Made by a program: the position numbers and the translations under genes | The notes under the pieces: model-generated | The model's input: only the letters and a program-made list of their open reading frames with translations | Databases searched by the model: none | What the model was told of the DNA's origin: nothing | NCBI GenBank assembly: GCA_964403785.1 | Contig: CAYOHM010000006.1 | Span: 1 to 38,472, forward strand | Direction: 5' to 3' | Length of the DNA stretch: 38,472 nucleotides | Origin: MGBC120314 sp964403785 | GTDB taxonomy: Bacteria; Bacillota; Clostridia; Lachnospirales; Lachnospiraceae | Shown here: positions 31,170-38,472 of the stretch, piece by piece | Layout: each line of letters begins with the position of its first letter | Position numbering within the stretch: position 1 is the stretch's first letter

Positions 31170-32045
31170 ATGGAATTATTCAGGGAAATATTAATTGCAA
31201 TTATATACGGATTAACTGATTATCTTCCGGTAAGCAGCTCCGGTCATGCGTGGCTTCTTGCCGCAGTATTTGGAATGGATGCCGATTATACAGCCTTTTT
31301 GCTGTGTATGCTCAGGATAAGTGCTATGTTCGCGCTTATTGCGGTTATGTTTAAGGATATTGTAAAGCTTGTAATCGGTGCATATCAGGTTATTATAGAT
31401 ATGCTTTCCAATGTAGTTATTTTTTTCAGAAGAAGATTTTTAAAGGATAATGACGGGTACTACGTTCTGGATTCCAATCCCTACAAGAAGCTGGTGCTTA
31501 TGGTGATTACATCTTCTCTGGCTACATTTTTGGTGTCATTTTTTATAAAGAGCGTTGCGGATAATTGCTGCGGTATGCCGATGGTTATAGGAATCTGCAT
31601 GATAATATCTTCGATTGTTTTATTTATGGCTGAGAGGCTTGACGGTTCGGTAAGGACACTCAAAAATATGAGTATGTTTGATGCCTTTGTAATCGGAATA
31701 GCACAGGGCATAGCTATTATGCCGGGAATTTCAAGGGTTGCATTTATTTTTGCGGTTGCAACGGCACTTGGATTTAACAGAAATTTTTCACTGAAATATT
31801 CATTTTATCTGGCACTTTTGGCGTACATAGGTTCTGCGATTACGGGAATGTGGGACATTTCGGGCTTGGCAGTGTCATTGAGCAGCATTGGCAATGTGCT
31901 TGTTGCAATGGTACTTGTATTTATCTGTTCGGCAGTTGTTTTAAAGTTTATGCTGCTTTTTATAAAAAAAGGTTCGTTGGTAATATTTGCGGTATACGGC
32001 GGGGTGCTCGGCATATTTGTGACCTTGCTGGATATCATTATATAG
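31170..32045 (+). CDS. uppP: Divergent undecaprenyl-diphosphatase family protein
   Basis: UppP/BacA removes a phosphate from undecaprenyl diphosphate to recycle the carrier lipid. This 291-aa membrane protein has about eight segments and keeps YLPVSSSGHAW (H26) and PGISRVA (the motif Arg). It departs from the family elsewhere. The (E/Q)xxxE pair is Y13...D17, FEVVIQ is replaced by FLLCMLR, and the serine after SR is Val. It is either a diverged active enzyme or a relative with another lipid substrate. The start is ATG 31170, with GGAGGAG before it; the upstream frame would begin inside the promoter. Confidence 0.78.
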   Translation: MELFREILIAIIYGLTDYLPVSSSGHAWLLAAVFGMDADYTAFLLCMLRISAMFALIAVMFKDIVKLVIGAYQVIIDMLSNVVIFFRRRFLKDNDGYYVLDSNPYKKLVLMVITSSLATFLVSFFIKSVADNCCGMPMVIGICMIISSIVLFMAERLDGSVRTLKNMSMFDAFVIGIAQGIAIMPGISRVAFIFAVATALGFNRNFSLKYSFYLALLAYIGSAITGMWDISGLAVSLSSIGNVLVAMVLVFICSAVVLKFMLLFIKKGSLVIFAVYGGVLGIFVTLLDIII

Positions 32046-32065
32046 TTGTGGAGGAGTTTTAGGTT

Positions 32066-34687
32066 ATGGCTACAAAAAATACAGGTAAGAAAAAAAGAGC
32101 TTCATCATCAAAAAAAGCAAGCTCTTCAAGAAAAACTTCTGCAAGGGGAAAATCCTCTGCCGGCAGTAAGGATGCGTTTTCACCTATGGGAGAGGTGGTG
32201 CTGCTGCTTGTTATTTTAGGTGTTATATTGATGTTTTTAAGTCTTTTGGGCGTCTGCGGAATGGCGGGAGATGTAATCAGCAAACCCGTTTTCGGATTAT
32301 TTGGTATTATGGGTTATGTTTTCCCTTTTGTGCTGGCAGCAGGAATCTTTCTTCTGGTGGCAAATAATTTCAGCGGTGCCTCCAAAATAAAGCTGACAGG
32401 GCTTTGCATTACGTTTTTGTCCGTCTGCGCGTTGTTTCAGCATATGGATAACCGCGCGGAAAACGGAAACGTTGCAGATATGTACGCCCAGGCATCCGGA
32501 CTTCATGTAGGCGGCGGTGTGGCAGGCGGTCTTATAGACAGCCTTCTTCAGGTTTTTGGATTTGGTGCACTTGTGATTTTATTTATTATGATTATCGTGG
32601 GTCTTGTTATTCTGACAGAACGCTCATTTATTAAGGGCGTGCGTAATCAGAGTGAGAAGGTTTATACAAGAACAAAGGAAAATCTTGAGAATTACAGGAT
32701 GGATGCGGATATAAAGCAGACCAGAAGAATGGAAAAAAAGGCATCCGGCGTTGTATTTGATACAGAGCTGCCTAAGGATGGGTTAAAACACAGTGATGTC
32801 CGTGAAATCAATGACAGAGTGTCAAAAAAAGAAGACAGATATTCCGAGGATATTTTTGAAGTAAAGCCGGTTGAAAAGGTTAGCGAGGATATCAGGGAAA
32901 AAGTCGGCAGCAATGCTCGTACGAATGCACAAAAAACAGAATCCTATATTGACAGGATAGTTGGCAATGCACAAAAGCCAAAGCCTCAAAAACAGACGGA
33001 AAGCATCATTACCGAAGCTTTTACACAGGAAGATGAAGCTGCCATAGAGGAAGCTACTGCAAATGAAGTCATAGAGGAAGTTTCCGTTACAGAAGATTTT
33101 GCAGAAGAAATACCTGATACAGCCGGAGAAAATGATGCGGCTGCAGACATAGAGCCTGAGAATGATGAGCTTGAAATAAGTGAGAGCAGTAATTTACAGG
33201 AGTATAAGTTCCCTTCGGTGGAACTTTTAAATAAAGCGTCAGCCAAGAAAAACACCAATCAGGCCAAGGAAAATGCCGAAACAGCCAGAACTTTGCAGCA
33301 GACGCTCCAGAGCTTCGGCGTAAATGTCACGGTTACGGATGTGAGCTGCGGACCGTCGGTTACAAGATATGAGCTGCTTCCGGAGAGAGGAACGAAGGTT
33401 AGTAAAATTGTTGCACTTGCAGACGATATCAAGCTTAACCTTGCGGCGGCTGATATTCGTATAGAAGCGCCAATTCCCGGAAAGGCAGCGGTTGGTATCG
33501 AGGTTCCTAACAAGGAGGCAAGCGGCGTAAGCTTCAGGGAGCTTATTGAGTCGTCTGAGTTTATAAATCATCCTTCCAAGATAGCATTTGCAGCAGGCAA
33601 GGACATATCCGGCAAGGTAATTGTTGCCGACATTGCCAAAATGCCGCATCTTCTTATTGCGGGAGCAACGGGCTCGGGTAAGTCGGTGTGTATCAATACT
33701 ATAATAATGAGCATATTATATAAGGCAAGACCGGATGAGGTTAAGCTGATTCTTGTGGACCCTAAGGTGGTTGAGCTCAGTATGTATAACAGCATTCCGC
33801 ATCTTCTGATACCTGTTGTAACTGACCCTAAGAAGGCATCGCAGGCACTTAACTGGGCAGTAGCAGAGATGGATGACAGATATAAGAAGTTTGCTAAATT
33901 TTCCGTCAGGGATTTAAAGGGATATAACGAAAAGGTTGAAAAATTAAGCAGCCAGCTTAAGGATTCCGAGAGCAAGGATAAGGAGCAGCTTAAAAAGCTT
34001 CCTCAGATAGTAATTGTTATTGATGAGCTTGCAGACCTTATGATGGTGGCAGCGGGGGATGTTGAGGATGCCATCTGCCGTTTGGCACAGCTTGCCAGAG
34101 CGTGTGGTATTCACCTTGTAATCGCAACGCAGAGACCGTCCGTAAATGTAATTACAGGTCTGATTAAGGCAAATGTTCCTTCGAGAATTGCATTTTCGGT
34201 ATCATCAGGAGTGGACTCGAGAACTATTCTTGATATGGTAGGAGCTGAGAAGCTTCTCGGTAAGGGCGATATGCTGTTTTATCCTTCGGGTTACCCGAAG
34301 CCTGTGAGGGCACAGGGCGCCTTTGTATCCGACGCAGAGGTTTCCAATGTGGTAGATTTTCTGGCACAAAATCACGGTCCGGCAGACCATGATGAGGATA
34401 TTATAAATGCGGTTAATAACATCAAAATGGAGGAGAGCCAGGCGTTTGGAGGTATCAATGACAGGGACCAGTATTTTGCGGAAGCGGGAAAATTTGTGAT
34501 TGAGAAGGAAAGAGCTTCAATCGGTCTTATTCAGAGATTCTATAAGGTCGGCTTTAACAGAGCTGCAAGAATTATGGATCAGCTTACGGATGCCGGTGTG
34601 GTTGGACCTGAGGAGGGAACAAAGCCGAGAAAGATTCTTATGACAATGGAGGAGTTTGAGGCATATCTTTCTTCGGAGAATGAGTAA
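32066..34687 (+). CDS. ftsK: DNA translocase FtsK/SpoIIIE
   Basis: This hexameric ATPase pumps DNA at the septum during division or sporulation. The length is 873 aa. A Lys/Ser-rich N-terminus (1-36) precedes four to five membrane segments (about 50-205) and an acidic disordered linker (~215-400). The motor domain starts about 405, with Walker A GATGSGKSVCIN (about 531-542), Walker B IVIVIDELADLMM and ATQRPSVNVITG. The C-terminal gamma winged helix (~805-873) has KERASIGLIQRFYKVGFNRAARIMDQL for recognition of the orienting DNA motif. GGAGGAG stands 12 or more bases upstream of the ATG. Confidence 0.96.
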   Translation: MATKNTGKKKRASSSKKASSSRKTSARGKSSAGSKDAFSPMGEVVLLLVILGVILMFLSLLGVCGMAGDVISKPVFGLFGIMGYVFPFVLAAGIFLLVANNFSGASKIKLTGLCITFLSVCALFQHMDNRAENGNVADMYAQASGLHVGGGVAGGLIDSLLQVFGFGALVILFIMIIVGLVILTERSFIKGVRNQSEKVYTRTKENLENYRMDADIKQTRRMEKKASGVVFDTELPKDGLKHSDVREINDRVSKKEDRYSEDIFEVKPVEKVSEDIREKVGSNARTNAQKTESYIDRIVGNAQKPKPQKQTESIITEAFTQEDEAAIEEATANEVIEEVSVTEDFAEEIPDTAGENDAAADIEPENDELEISESSNLQEYKFPSVELLNKASAKKNTNQAKENAETARTLQQTLQSFGVNVTVTDVSCGPSVTRYELLPERGTKVSKIVALADDIKLNLAAADIRIEAPIPGKAAVGIEVPNKEASGVSFRELIESSEFINHPSKIAFAAGKDISGKVIVADIAKMPHLLIAGATGSGKSVCINTIIMSILYKARPDEVKLILVDPKVVELSMYNSIPHLLIPVVTDPKKASQALNWAVAEMDDRYKKFAKFSVRDLKGYNEKVEKLSSQLKDSESKDKEQLKKLPQIVIVIDELADLMMVAAGDVEDAICRLAQLARACGIHLVIATQRPSVNVITGLIKANVPSRIAFSVSSGVDSRTILDMVGAEKLLGKGDMLFYPSGYPKPVRAQGAFVSDAEVSNVVDFLAQNHGPADHDEDIINAVNNIKMEESQAFGGINDRDQYFAEAGKFVIEKERASIGLIQRFYKVGFNRAARIMDQLTDAGVVGPEEGTKPRKILMTMEEFEAYLSSENE

Positions 34688-34720
34688 TCTGACATTTATT
34701 GATATGTGGAGGTCTTTTAT

Positions 34721-36196
34721 ATGCTTTTATCGGAATTATTGAAGAAAACAGAATACAAGTTGTTAAATGGAAAATCAGAGCGCGAAATAAGTGATGTTAT
34801 TATGGATTCAAGAAAGCTTGTGCCTGATTGTGTTTTTGTAGCTATAACCGGCAGTAATTTTGATGGGCATAAATATATAAAAGAGGCCTTTGAAAAGAAA
34901 GCGGCGGCGGTTGTTATTTCCAAGGAAACAGATATAAGTGATGCCGGTGATACGGCGGTAATTCTGGTTAAGGACACAAGATATGCGGCAGCACTGATGT
35001 CGGCAGCGTATTTTGGAAATCCGGCAGAAGAGCTTTTTACTATTGGAATTACGGGAACCAAGGGAAAGACAACAACAACCTATATGGTAAAGAACGTACT
35101 TGAGGAATGTGGAATAAAGACGGGTCTTATAGGCACAATCGAAACAATCATCGGAGAAGAACATACGCCGTCAGCAAATACAACTCCGGAAAGCTATGCG
35201 ATACATAAGTCATTCCGCGCTATGGTAAACGCGGGCTGTAAGGCAGTGGTAATGGAGGTTTCTTCGCAGGGACTGATGCTGCACAGAACGGCGGGCATTA
35301 TGTTTGACATCGGTGTGTTCACAAATCTTGAAAAGGACCATATAGGACCAAATGAACACACTTCAATGGAAAACTATATGCAGTGCAAGGGAATGCTTTT
35401 TAAGCAATGCAGGCTTGGAATTGTTAATTGTGATGATAAGCATACGGAAAAGGTGCTTGCAGGACATACTTGTGAAATTGAGACCTATGGGCTATCAGAA
35501 ACAGCGGATTTCAGGGCGGAAAATATTAAGCTTCTCCATGAAAAAGGTCACATAGGCACAATTTATGATGTCATTGGCAAAAAAAATATGACGATTGAAT
35601 TGTCAATGCCGGGAATTTTCAGTGTATATAATTCTCTTTGCGCAATAGCGATAACAAGTCATTTTAAGGTTGATGAGGAAAAGCTTAAAAAGGCTCTTAA
35701 GACAGTTAAGGTAAAGGGAAGAATCGAGCCGGTCAGGGTATCGGACAAATATACACTTCTTATAGATTATGCCCACAATGCAATGAGTCTGGAAAGTATT
35801 CTTAAGACCTTAAGGGAGTACGAACCGAAAAGACTTGTATGCCTGTTTGGATGCGGCGGAAACCGTTCAAGGGACAGAAGATTTGAGATGGGTGAGGTGT
35901 CAGGCAGGCTTGCTGATTTTACGATAATAACCTCGGATAATCCAAGATTTGAAGACCCTCAGGCTATCATTGATGACATTAAGACCGGAATCAAAAGGAC
36001 GCAGGGCAGGTATGTTGAGATAATTAACCGCAGGGATGCAATAAAATATGCCATTGAAAATGGCCTTGAGGGCGACATTATTGTGCTCGCCGGAAAGGGT
36101 CATGAGGACTATCAGGAGATTGAGGGCGTAAAGTACCCAATGGATGAGAGAGTTTTGATTTCTGAGGTAATGGAAGAGTTATGTATGCAGATATAA
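34721..36196 (+). CDS. murE: UDP-MurNAc-L-Ala-D-Glu:meso-diaminopimelate ligase
   Basis: It adds the third amino acid to the peptidoglycan stem. The length is 491 aa. The ATP loop is ITGTKGKTTTT (about 110-120). SANTTPES and EVSSQGL are in the substrate region. DNPR (about 406-409) is the motif that selects meso-diaminopimelate rather than lysine, which tells the wall type of this organism. TGGAGG is eight bases before ATG 34721, making the upstream frame start at 34706 unlikely. The gene follows ftsK by 33 bases and overlaps priA by 16. Confidence 0.96.
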   Translation: MLLSELLKKTEYKLLNGKSEREISDVIMDSRKLVPDCVFVAITGSNFDGHKYIKEAFEKKAAAVVISKETDISDAGDTAVILVKDTRYAAALMSAAYFGNPAEELFTIGITGTKGKTTTTYMVKNVLEECGIKTGLIGTIETIIGEEHTPSANTTPESYAIHKSFRAMVNAGCKAVVMEVSSQGLMLHRTAGIMFDIGVFTNLEKDHIGPNEHTSMENYMQCKGMLFKQCRLGIVNCDDKHTEKVLAGHTCEIETYGLSETADFRAENIKLLHEKGHIGTIYDVIGKKNMTIELSMPGIFSVYNSLCAIAITSHFKVDEEKLKKALKTVKVKGRIEPVRVSDKYTLLIDYAHNAMSLESILKTLREYEPKRLVCLFGCGGNRSRDRRFEMGEVSGRLADFTIITSDNPRFEDPQAIIDDIKTGIKRTQGRYVEIINRRDAIKYAIENGLEGDIIVLAGKGHEDYQEIEGVKYPMDERVLISEVMEELCMQI

Positions 36197-38388
36197 TTGT
36201 GGATATATCACATGACAAATTAGACAGAACATTTCAATACAGGATACCACAGGAACTTAGCGAAAAGCTTTCAGTGGGCATGAAGGTTAATGTGCCTTTT
36301 GGAAAGGGCGATAAGCTGATAACGGGATTTGTTGTCGAAATTACCGATAATGCCAAATTTGATATTGACAAAATTAAAGACATCGCTTCAATCGCAGATG
36401 AAAATGTTCTGATAGAGGGCAAAATGATTAAGCTTGCTGCGTTCATCAGAAAAAATTGCGGCGGCACAATGAATCAGGCTCTTAAAACAGTTATTCCTGT
36501 CAAGAAGAGTGTAAAGCCCAAAGAAAAAAGAACCATAAAACGTTTGATTTCTGTTGACAAGGCAAGGGCACTTATTGATGAATTCACCAAAAAACACAGT
36601 GTTGCAAGAATAAGACTTATGGAGGCTTTGATAGAAAACGAAATTATCGAGTACTCGCTTGCAATAAGCAAATTAAATATATCGGCAGCCGTTATAAGCT
36701 TTTTTGAAAAACAGGGTTATATTAAAATAGATGTGACGGAGTATTACCGCAATCCGGTCAAGGAATACGAAAAGGACAGGAGTTACCTTACGCTTAGCAG
36801 CAGGCAGCAGTGGATATGTGATAATATTATTGACGATTATGACAGAAATATCAGAAAAACATATTTGATAAGAGGCATCACCGGAAGCGGTAAGACCGAG
36901 ATATATATGAATGTAATTGAGCATGTACTTGCCAAGGGCAGGCAGGTTATTATGCTTATTCCTGAAATATCCCTTACATTTCAGACGGTAATGAGGTTTT
37001 ATAAGAGATTTGGAGATGTGGTATCAATTATGAATTCACGTCTTTCGGAGGGTGAAAAATACGATCAGTTTGAACGTGCCAGAAAAGGTCTTGTGAAAAT
37101 TATGATAGGTCCGCGCTCCGCACTTTTTACACCCTTTGATAATTTGGGACTTATTGTGATTGACGAGGAGCATGAAAGCGCATATAAAAGTGAAACCGTT
37201 CCGAAGTATCATGCCGTTATGGTGGCAGGCGAGCTTGCCAGACAGAATAATGCATCGTTAATTCTGGGTTCAGCCACACCGTCAATTTCAAGCTATTATA
37301 AGGCATTAAGGGCGGAATATACACTTTTTGAACTTGATGAGAGAGCAGCCAATGCAGCACTTCCGCAGGTCTTAGTCGTTGACCTTAAGGAGGAGCTTAA
37401 AGCAGGCAACAGGTCAGTATTTAGCAGAAAATTAAAGGAGCTGATAAATGACAGGCTGGATAAAAAGGAACAGATAATGCTTTTTATCAACCGCAGAGGG
37501 TATTTTGGTTTTATTTCGTGCCGGTCCTGCGGATATGTTTTGAAATGCCCGCATTGTGATATATCGCTGACATCCCACAAAAACGGCAAATTAGTCTGTC
37601 ATTATTGCGGTTATACAACAAATATGGTAAATATATGTCCGAAGTGCGGTTCTAAATATATCAGCAGCCTAAGGGGCGGTACCCAGATGGTTGAAGAGGC
37701 GATTTCAAGGGAATTTCCGAAAGCAAGAGTTCTTCGTATGGATACTGATACAACGGGCGGCAAGGACGGTCATATGAAAATCCTTTCTTCATTTGCTGCA
37801 CAGGAAGCTGATATTTTAGTGGGAACCCAGATGATAGTAAAGGGGCATGATTTTGCGAATGTTACCCTGATGGGGATACTGGCAGCGGATATTTCCCTGC
37901 ATGCCAGTGATTACAGGGCAAGCGAGCGCACATTTCAGCTTCTTGTTCAAGCTGCGGGAAGAGCAGGCAGAGGGGACAAAAAGGGTGATGTTGTGATTCA
38001 GGCTTATGATACCGATAATTTTGCGATTGAGGCTGCTGCCAGACAGGATTACAAGGGGTATTACGAGCAGGAGATAATGTATAGAACACTCCTTAATTAT
38101 CCGCCGGTTTATAATATGCTGCTGGTAAAATTCTCGTCCAGATATGAAAATCGCCTGAATGAGGCAGTATGCAGCGTAAATATAAAAAACACGGAAGTTC
38201 AGGTAATTGGTCCGTCAAATGCATCACTTTATAAAGCAGATGACATATACAGCAAAGTAATATATTATAAGACTGAGGAATATTCAGTGCTTACTGATAT
38301 AAAGGATGAGCTTGAACAATTCATTCAGGGCAACGAATTGTTCAGGTATGTTTCAGTTCAGTTTGATTTTAATCCATTGAACGATTAA
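36181..38388 (+). CDS. priA: Primosomal protein N' (replication restart helicase PriA)
   Basis: This 3'-to-5' DNA helicase reloads the replisome at stalled forks. The length is 735 aa. The N-terminal fork-binding domain (about 1-105) has TFQYRIPQ-like and VPFGKG patterns. The helicase core has GITGSGKTE (about 236-244), DEEHE and GSATPS. The zinc-binding insert has eight cysteines as four CxxC pairs (CRSC, CPHC, CHYC, CPKC; about 444-497). QAAGRAGRG is motif VI. The start overlaps the end of murE, with GGAAGAG upstream. Peptide deformylase genes often follow priA but would lie past the window edge. Confidence 0.95.
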   Translation: MYADIIVDISHDKLDRTFQYRIPQELSEKLSVGMKVNVPFGKGDKLITGFVVEITDNAKFDIDKIKDIASIADENVLIEGKMIKLAAFIRKNCGGTMNQALKTVIPVKKSVKPKEKRTIKRLISVDKARALIDEFTKKHSVARIRLMEALIENEIIEYSLAISKLNISAAVISFFEKQGYIKIDVTEYYRNPVKEYEKDRSYLTLSSRQQWICDNIIDDYDRNIRKTYLIRGITGSGKTEIYMNVIEHVLAKGRQVIMLIPEISLTFQTVMRFYKRFGDVVSIMNSRLSEGEKYDQFERARKGLVKIMIGPRSALFTPFDNLGLIVIDEEHESAYKSETVPKYHAVMVAGELARQNNASLILGSATPSISSYYKALRAEYTLFELDERAANAALPQVLVVDLKEELKAGNRSVFSRKLKELINDRLDKKEQIMLFINRRGYFGFISCRSCGYVLKCPHCDISLTSHKNGKLVCHYCGYTTNMVNICPKCGSKYISSLRGGTQMVEEAISREFPKARVLRMDTDTTGGKDGHMKILSSFAAQEADILVGTQMIVKGHDFANVTLMGILAADISLHASDYRASERTFQLLVQAAGRAGRGDKKGDVVIQAYDTDNFAIEAAARQDYKGYYEQEIMYRTLLNYPPVYNMLLVKFSSRYENRLNEAVCSVNIKNTEVQVIGPSNASLYKADDIYSKVIYYKTEEYSVLTDIKDELEQFIQGNELFRYVSVQFDFNPLND

Positions 38389-38400
38389 TATTATATAGTA

Positions 38401-38470
38401 ATTGTGAAACTAAGGCAGGTGCAGGCATATAGGTGCGATTATTCGGCACGTTTGCACTAAGAGTTCGCAC
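38401..38470. repeat. Intergenic repeat with imperfect inverted arms
   Basis: After priA, the arms around 38404-38423 (GTGAAACT...GGTGCA) and 38452-38470 (TGCACT...AGTTCGCAC) are imperfect inverted repeats, with a smaller GTGC/GCAC hairpin between them. Positions 38401-38423 match 21194-21216 at 21 of 23 bases. It looks like a dispersed extragenic hairpin element, cut by the window end. Confidence 0.5.
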
Positions 38471-38472
38471 GC

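Noticed and set aside
36181..36196. Overlap of murE and priA as unusual
   Set aside because: Short overlaps are normal in compact operons of this type.
1..38472. CRISPR array, tRNA, rRNA, prophage or transposase gene
   Set aside because: No regularly spaced direct repeats, cloverleaf genes, ribosomal RNA or transposase frames were found by reading both strands.

Overview
The window reads as chromosomal DNA of a low-to-moderate-GC Gram-positive anaerobe, most likely a member of the Lachnospiraceae (Clostridia). The grounds are strong AGGAGG-type ribosome binding sites, near-consensus TTGACA/TATAAT promoters, Rex, a TepA-type ClpP homologue beside FtsK/SpoIIIE, a MurE with the meso-diaminopimelate motif, a cobalamin-dependent methionine synthase with a separate reactivation protein, and an XrtG (Gram-positive exosortase) locus. 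The genus cannot be fixed from the sequence alone. Almost all DNA is coding. I see no rRNA, tRNA, CRISPR array, transposase or prophage gene.

Layout. (1) 1-5180: an autoinhibited class II Fic protein behind an operator-like promoter, an ABC exporter ATPase/permease pair, and a convergent HTH protein with a large unassigned C-terminal part. (2) 5326-10863: agmatine deiminase and N-carbamoylputrescine amidase (agmatine to putrescine), then a heterodimeric ABC exporter with one degenerate ATP site. (3) 10919-18770: a coiled-coil/J-domain protein, then the XrtG locus. The locus holds two small 6-pyruvoyl-tetrahydropterin-synthase-like proteins lacking the catalytic Cys, a secreted Firmicu-CTERM protein, XrtG, a processive-type family 2 glycosyltransferase, a membrane protein with a degenerate GGDEF-like domain, and a large polytopic PTPS-related protein of GT-C type. 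It starts at a clear promoter (11495-11524) and ends at a strong bidirectional terminator (18772-18828). (4) 18845-21156, minus strand: HU and an ABC-F ATPase. (5) 21313-25424: a propeller-type lipoprotein, a methionine synthase reactivation protein and MetH. (6) 25456-25622: a MITE-like element that folds as a three-armed structure, directly upstream of the rex promoter. (7) 25733-38388: rex, a coiled-coil protein, nnr, a MazF-type toxin without an adjacent antitoxin, a CBS-domain transporter, tepA, a divergent uppP, ftsK, murE and priA, mostly housekeeping envelope and chromosome functions.

How it fits together. The most system-like region is the XrtG locus. Its genes overlap or nearly abut and together encode a candidate sorting enzyme, its presumed substrate, two candidate glycosyltransferases (one cytosolic-facing, one GT-C) and possible regulatory or scaffold proteins. 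This is compatible with making a surface glycan or glycoprotein and attaching it to a protein anchored or processed by XrtG. The families are known to co-occur, but their biochemistry is, to my knowledge, unresolved. Other points worth checking are the MITE-like element, a perfect NrdR-box-like palindrome at the uppP start site, active-site changes in UppP, and divergent promoters that share a -35 element.
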